From: an uncultured Collinsella sp.
Lineage (GTDB): Bacteria > Actinomycetota > Coriobacteriia > Coriobacteriales > Coriobacteriaceae
DNA: 16,126 bases
NCBI GenBank assembly: GCA_900553705.1
Contig: USEK01000018.1
Location: forward strand, 1-16,126
Direction: 5' to 3'
Under the pieces are notes generated by a model. That model did not search any database. It was not told the DNA's origin and saw only the letters and a list, made by a program, of their open reading frames with translations. Shown here piece after piece: positions 13,616-16,126 of this stretch (position 1 is the stretch's first letter; every line of letters starts with the position of its first letter). The translations under genes and the position numbers were made by a program.

Positions 13616-14335
13616 ATGAGCAACGCAGCCGAGATGGATGCACAGGAGATTATCAACTACATCGCCACCGCGCCAAAAAAGACGCCCGTCAAGCTGTACG
13701 TGCGCGAGAAGCCGGGCATGAAGGTTGCCTGGGGCGACGCACATGTCTACGGCGGTCGTCGTGGCAAGACCGTCTTTGGCGACTGGGATGAGCTTAAGGC
13801 CATCCTTGATGCCAATGCCGATTCCATCGATTACTACGATGTGGAGAACGACTGCCGCAACTCCGCCGTGCCCATGCTCGACCTTAAGGGCATCAACGCT
13901 CGCATCGAGCCGGGCGCGATCATCCGCGACCGCGTCGAGATTGGCGACCGTGCCGTCATCATGATGGGCGCCATCATCAACATCGGCTCCGTTATCGGCG
14001 AGGGTTCCATGATCGATATGGGCGCCGTGCTGGGCGGCCGCGCCACCGTGGGCAAGAACTGCCACATCGGCGCCGGCACCGTGTTGGCGGGCGTCGTGGA
14101 GCCCGCAAGCGCCACGCCCGTCATCATCGAGGACGATGTCATGATCGGCGCCAATGCTGTGGTCCTGGAGGGCGTGCACGTGGGCAAGGGTGCTGTAGTT
14201 GCCGCCGGAGCCGTGTGCGTCGAGGACGTCCCTGCCGGTGCCGTCGTGGCAGGTATCCCCGCCCGCGTCATCAAGATGCGCGACGAAAAGACCGACAGCA
14301 AGACCGGCCTGGAAGAGGGCCTGCGCCAGCTGTAG
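13616..14335 (+). CDS. dapH: Tetrahydrodipicolinate N-acetyltransferase
   Basis: DapH acetylates tetrahydrodipicolinate with acetyl-CoA, committing the pathway to N-acetylated intermediates. The 239-residue protein has the short N-terminal domain of this family (AQEIINYIATAPKKTPVKLYV), the region INARIEPGAIIRDRVEIGDRAVIMMGAIINIGSVIGEG and a left-handed beta-helix of hexapeptide repeats (about 95-220) with GGRATVGKNCHIGAGTVLAGVVEPAS and the CoA-side VVLEGVHVGKGAVVAAGAV. It is close to B. subtilis DapH (YkuQ, about 236 residues) rather than to the succinyl-CoA-dependent DapD. AAGGAG (13601-13606) is nine bases before ATG 13616, and the gene lies 39 bases after dapB in the lysine operon. The use of acetyl groups predicts a matching deacetylase, for which the neighbouring M20D gene is the candidate. 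Confidence 0.95.
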   Translation: MSNAAEMDAQEIINYIATAPKKTPVKLYVREKPGMKVAWGDAHVYGGRRGKTVFGDWDELKAILDANADSIDYYDVENDCRNSAVPMLDLKGINARIEPGAIIRDRVEIGDRAVIMMGAIINIGSVIGEGSMIDMGAVLGGRATVGKNCHIGAGTVLAGVVEPASATPVIIEDDVMIGANAVVLEGVHVGKGAVVAAGAVCVEDVPAGAVVAGIPARVIKMRDEKTDSKTGLEEGLRQL

Positions 14336-14336
14336 G

Positions 14337-14364
14337 GTTACGCGGTTTTACCAAACCGCGTAAC
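14337..14364 (+). terminator. Hairpin after dapH
   Basis: A perfect 12-bp inverted repeat GTTACGCGGTTT/AAACCGCGTAAC (14337-14348 with 14353-14364, loop TACC) starts two bases after the dapH stop codon. No T run follows, so it may be a weak terminator or an mRNA 3'-end stabiliser of the lysine operon. Confidence 0.6.
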
Positions 14365-14377
14365 AGCTCGACGCTGC

Positions 14378-14475
14378 AAACGCCCCTAAGCGGCAATCTG
14401 ACGTTCAATCGTCGGTCGCGTACCGAAGTACGCTTCCCTCCTCTTTCACGTCACCTTGCTCGCCTAGGGGCGTTT
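14378..14475 (-). repeat. 98-nt nested palindrome, candidate structured RNA or dispersed repeat
   Basis: Three nested inverted repeats share one centre: an outer stem of 15 bp with one mismatch (14378-14392 with 14461-14475), a middle TGACGT/ACGTCA (14399-14404 with 14448-14453) and an inner GCGTAC/GTACGC (14418-14423 with 14428-14433). Read on the minus strand the inner loop is C(UUCG)G, an unusually stable RNA tetraloop, which suggests the RNA form, if any, comes from that strand. No ORF is evident. On the plus strand the right outer arm ends in CGTTTT and could also terminate the lysine operon. Confidence 0.5.
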
Positions 14476-14531
14476 TCGCTGACGTATGCTCAACCTGCGG
14501 CGCAATGTCAGCAACCAAGCCGAAAACAAAA

Positions 14532-14562
14532 AAGGCCGAAGCACCATCGGGGCTTCGGCCTT
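14532..14562 (-). terminator. Intrinsic terminator of the toxin-antitoxin operon
   Basis: An 11-bp perfect stem AAGGCCGAAGC/GCTTCGGCCTT (14532-14542 with 14552-14562) lies just after the toxin stop codon and, on the minus strand, runs into a T-rich tail (TTTTTTGTTTTC). The right flank is also T-rich on the plus strand, so it may work in both directions. Confidence 0.88.
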
Positions 14563-14564
14563 CT

Positions 14565-14909
14565 TTATCTCAGGGTTCCGTCATATTCAACCATGGCGGG
14601 ATGCTTCGACAAACGATCGGCAGCCGTCTTGTAGACCTCGAAATGATCGCGCCGTCCTATTGCCACGATCTCTGCTATCTCCACCGTTCCGTCCTCTCGG
14701 ATTCGGAACACCATCCGGAGTCCCGCCTTTCGCCATTTAATCTTTTTGCAGCCGGCAAGCTCACCGTGAAGCGGCATTCCGATTTCATCGGCGCGCGTCT
14801 TTAATTTCGCCACTGCAATGCGGACGAGCCTTCGCTGAGAACCATCTAGTTTTTGATATTCCTTCTCGACGTCTCGATTCAAAAAGCCGACGACAAAGTG
14901 CCCGCTCAT
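14565..14909 (-). CDS. RelE/ParE-superfamily toxin
   Basis: This 114-residue protein has the RelE-like layout: N-terminal helices (DVEKEYQKLDGSQRRLVRIAVAKLKTRADEIG, residues 13-44), a short LAGCKKIKWRKAGLRMVFRI strand pair (51-70, the usual 'L.G...l.k.R.G.yRvvy.i' pattern) and EIVAIGRRDHFEVYKTAADRL (80-100, the usual 'vlaIgkR..vY..A..R' end). RelE-group toxins cut mRNA on the ribosome; ParE-group toxins poison gyrase, and the two cannot be separated with certainty here, though the basic Lys/Arg residues favour the RNase type. Its start overlaps the antitoxin stop (ATGA, 14906-14909), the usual coupling in such pairs. A strong terminator follows directly. No frameshift or truncation is seen, so it is probably functional. 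Confidence 0.85.
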   Translation of the reverse strand: MSGHFVVGFLNRDVEKEYQKLDGSQRRLVRIAVAKLKTRADEIGMPLHGELAGCKKIKWRKAGLRMVFRIREDGTVEIAEIVAIGRRDHFEVYKTAADRLSKHPAMVEYDGTLR

Positions 14910-15256
14910 TCGAAAAGATCCTCATCCGAAATCGCATCGGGATCCATCGACTCAAACTCCTCGAGTTCCTCTGGGGTCAAAGCATCTTCAAACGGAATAA
15001 ACTCGTGCGGTCCGTTTTTGATTCGATCCGTCGCAATGCGATCAAGCTCAAGTTCGCGAAGGTACTGCAGTGCGCCGAACATCTCCTCATAGGCAGCGTA
15101 GTCGATAATCACGGTATCGATGTCGTTATGATCGGCGATAAACTGCGGCGCGCGCTTAGCACGCTTGCGAATGGTAGATAAGGACTTGCTCGCTTCGGTG
15201 GCAGAGACAACCTGGTCTTTTGTAAACACCGGTTTTTCCAGAACAAGTGGGGACAT
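14906..15256 (-). CDS. Phd/YefM-type antitoxin
   Basis: The 116-residue partner of the downstream RelE-like toxin. Residues ~10-60 (FTKDQVVSATEASKSLSTIRKRAKRAPQFIADHNDIDTVIIDYAAYEEMF) follow the Phd/YefM pattern: a strand and helix for DNA binding, then 'v.vI.dYe.YE.l'. The acidic C-terminal end (ALTPEELEEFESMDPDAISDEDLFE) is probably the disordered part that wraps the toxin. The ATG at 15256 is preferred because GGAGGT (complement of 15261-15266) is four bases upstream; a TTG at 15304 lies inside the operator and is unlikely to be used. The gene probably represses its own promoter through the 16-bp palindrome next to it. Confidence 0.83.
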   Translation of the reverse strand: MSPLVLEKPVFTKDQVVSATEASKSLSTIRKRAKRAPQFIADHNDIDTVIIDYAAYEEMFGALQYLRELELDRIATDRIKNGPHEFIPFEDALTPEELEEFESMDPDAISDEDLFE

Positions 15257-15273
15257 CTGGACCTCCAAAAAAT

Positions 15274-15319
15274 AATCTGGATTATATTTCAAATTATACT
15301 TCAAAATATAATCCAGATT
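15274..15319 (-). promoter_or_regulatory. Operator palindrome of the toxin-antitoxin operon
   Basis: A perfect 16-bp inverted repeat (15274-15289 with 15304-15319) with core CTGGATTATATTT flanks a 14-base A+T-rich centre. It lies 18 bases upstream of the antitoxin start and contains TATAAT-like sequences on the minus strand (for example complement of 15293-15298), so promoter and operator overlap. This is the expected arrangement for autorepression by antitoxin or antitoxin-toxin complex. Confidence 0.75.
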
Positions 15320-15340
15320 TTTCTTAAAAAAACTATTGTG

Positions 15341-16075
15341 CTACCGGTTCTCGATGCTTCCGATGTTCTTGAGCTCGATGGAGATAAGGCCGTTGGGCTC
15401 GTTGACGAACTCGATGTACTCGGAGTTCGAGCCCATCTCGGCCGGGAAGCTGATCTCGATGCCCGTATCGGTTCGAATCTTATGATTGCGCACAGCCGCA
15501 CGCTCGACCTGCTTACGCTCCACGGGCACACGCTCAGGCACCTTCTCCTCGGTCAGCGCCGCGCGCACGCTCTCCTTGATAACCGGTTCGTCCTCAAAGA
15601 CCTCATCGACGATATCCCAAGGCGGCAGCTCCTCGTCGTCTTCGACCTTCTCGGCAACAGCGGCTTTGACCTTAGCGAGTGCCACGGCCGTATTGGCGCC
15701 GTGCTCCTCGGCAACCTCCTCGACCACACGCGTCACGGTGTCGATGACCTCCTTACCCGATACGCCCGTGTCGCACTGCAGCAGGCCATCGGGGATAAGC
15801 ATGCGGTCCTCACCGGCAATCTTGCGTTTCTTGTCAACATAGCCGATCTCCATGGTGCTCGCGCGCACGATGGCGTAACTCGGCACCTTTTGGGAGGGAT
15901 TCGGCAGGATAGCGTAGTGGCGCGCGATGTCGTTGCGCACCTCGCCCTCCTCGCGGCCCACCTCATGCATAAAGGCCTGCTTGGAACCAAGCAGCATCAC
16001 GGCAAACCAGCGGGCATCCTCGTCGTCGTCAAAGTCCGCCACGAGCACGTCGGTGGATTCGGCCTTCTCTGCCTT
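15341..16075 (-). CDS. Nucleoid-associated protein (NA37-like), C-terminal part
   Basis: The gene enters from the right contig end, so its N-terminus is missing; 244 codons plus the stop remain. The visible part contains MLLGSKQAFMHEVG, ARHYAILPNPSQKVPSYAIV, MLIPDGLLQCDTGVSGKEVIDTVTRVVEEVAEEHGAN, an acidic segment (VEDDEELPPWDIVDEVFEDEP), HKIRTDTGIEISFPAEM and a closing EFVNEPNGLISIELKNIG. I match this to the nucleoid-associated protein group (NdpA/YejK-like, NA37 family), which in Gram-positives is a single chromosomal protein of unknown precise role. Assignment is from remembered family features and should be treated as probable. The frame continues into adapter DNA after 16075 and would falsely begin MYKRQ. 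It is separated from the antitoxin operon by a short gap with the operator palindrome and is transcribed in the same direction. Confidence 0.72.
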   Translation of the reverse strand, partial: KAEKAESTDVLVADFDDDEDARWFAVMLLGSKQAFMHEVGREEGEVRNDIARHYAILPNPSQKVPSYAIVRASTMEIGYVDKKRKIAGEDRMLIPDGLLQCDTGVSGKEVIDTVTRVVEEVAEEHGANTAVALAKVKAAVAEKVEDDEELPPWDIVDEVFEDEPVIKESVRAALTEEKVPERVPVERKQVERAAVRNHKIRTDTGIEISFPAEMGSNSEYIEFVNEPNGLISIELKNIGSIENR

Positions 16076-16126
16076 CTGTCTCTTATACACATCTGACGCT
16101 GCCGACGACTAGTCGAGTGTAGATCT
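16076..16126 (-). other. Untrimmed Nextera adapter and i5 index (right end)
   Basis: From 16076 the sequence is the reverse complement of the Nextera Read 1 adapter (16076-16108, mosaic end at 16076-16094), then an 8-base index CTAGTCGA (16109-16116) and the start of the P5-side primer (16117-16126). As I recall, the index equals the reverse complement of Nextera XT S513. None of this is genomic. Confidence 0.97.

Noticed and set aside
13184..14179. 331-residue minus-strand open frame over dapB and dapH
   Set aside because: Composition (Asp/His/Ala/Gly repeats) is that of a shadow; dapB and dapH have clear motifs on the other strand.

Overview
The window looks like a metagenome- or isolate-derived contig from a high-GC, gut-type actinobacterium of the class Coriobacteriia, most likely Collinsella or a close relative. 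That placement is inferred from base composition, the gene families (group II ECF transporter, D-aspartate ligase, acetylase-type lysine pathway, coiled-coil wall hydrolase) and the overall protein style; no 16S or marker gene is present. Both contig ends are untrimmed Illumina Nextera adapter (1-26 and 16076-16126), so the first and last genes are cut by library construction and the genome proper is 27-16075.

Layout. 27-1082 (+): the end of an ECF-transporter ATPase and its partner EcfT, closed by a strong terminator at 1112-1148. 1208-3295 (-): a D-aspartate ligase-like ATP-grasp enzyme followed by an aspartate/glutamate racemase, a probable peptidoglycan cross-bridge pair. 3530-4162 (+): a MOSC-domain protein. 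4397-5527 (+): a secreted coiled-coil cell-wall hydrolase behind a cluster of palindromic boxes. 5568-7944 (-): a three-gene set encoding an FxLYD lipid-anchored or membrane protein, an Xre-type regulator and a membrane Ser/Thr kinase; the Shine-Dalgarno of its first gene lies inside a perfect 14-bp hairpin. 8109-8803 (-): a HigA-type antitoxin without a toxin, and a small membrane protein.

The core of the window is lysine/diaminopimelate metabolism (8968-14335). An M20D amidohydrolase, probably N-acetyl-diaminopimelate deacetylase, is transcribed to the left. To the right a lysine riboswitch (about 10300-10466) precedes a single open reading frame that joins LysA to DapA, then dapB (TTG start, overlapping dapA) and dapH. 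Together these give DapA, DapB, the acetyltransferase, probably the deacetylase, and the terminal decarboxylase of the acetylase pathway; the aminotransferase and DapF must lie elsewhere. The LysA-DapA fusion and the apparently translational riboswitch platform are the most unusual points in the window.

14336-14564 carries several hairpins including a 98-nt nested palindrome that may be a structured RNA or a dispersed repeat. 14565-15256 (-) is a Phd/RelE-type toxin-antitoxin pair with a 16-bp operator palindrome, and 15341-16075 (-) is the C-terminal part of a nucleoid-associated (NA37-like) protein. I recognised no tRNA, rRNA, CRISPR array, transposase or phage gene.
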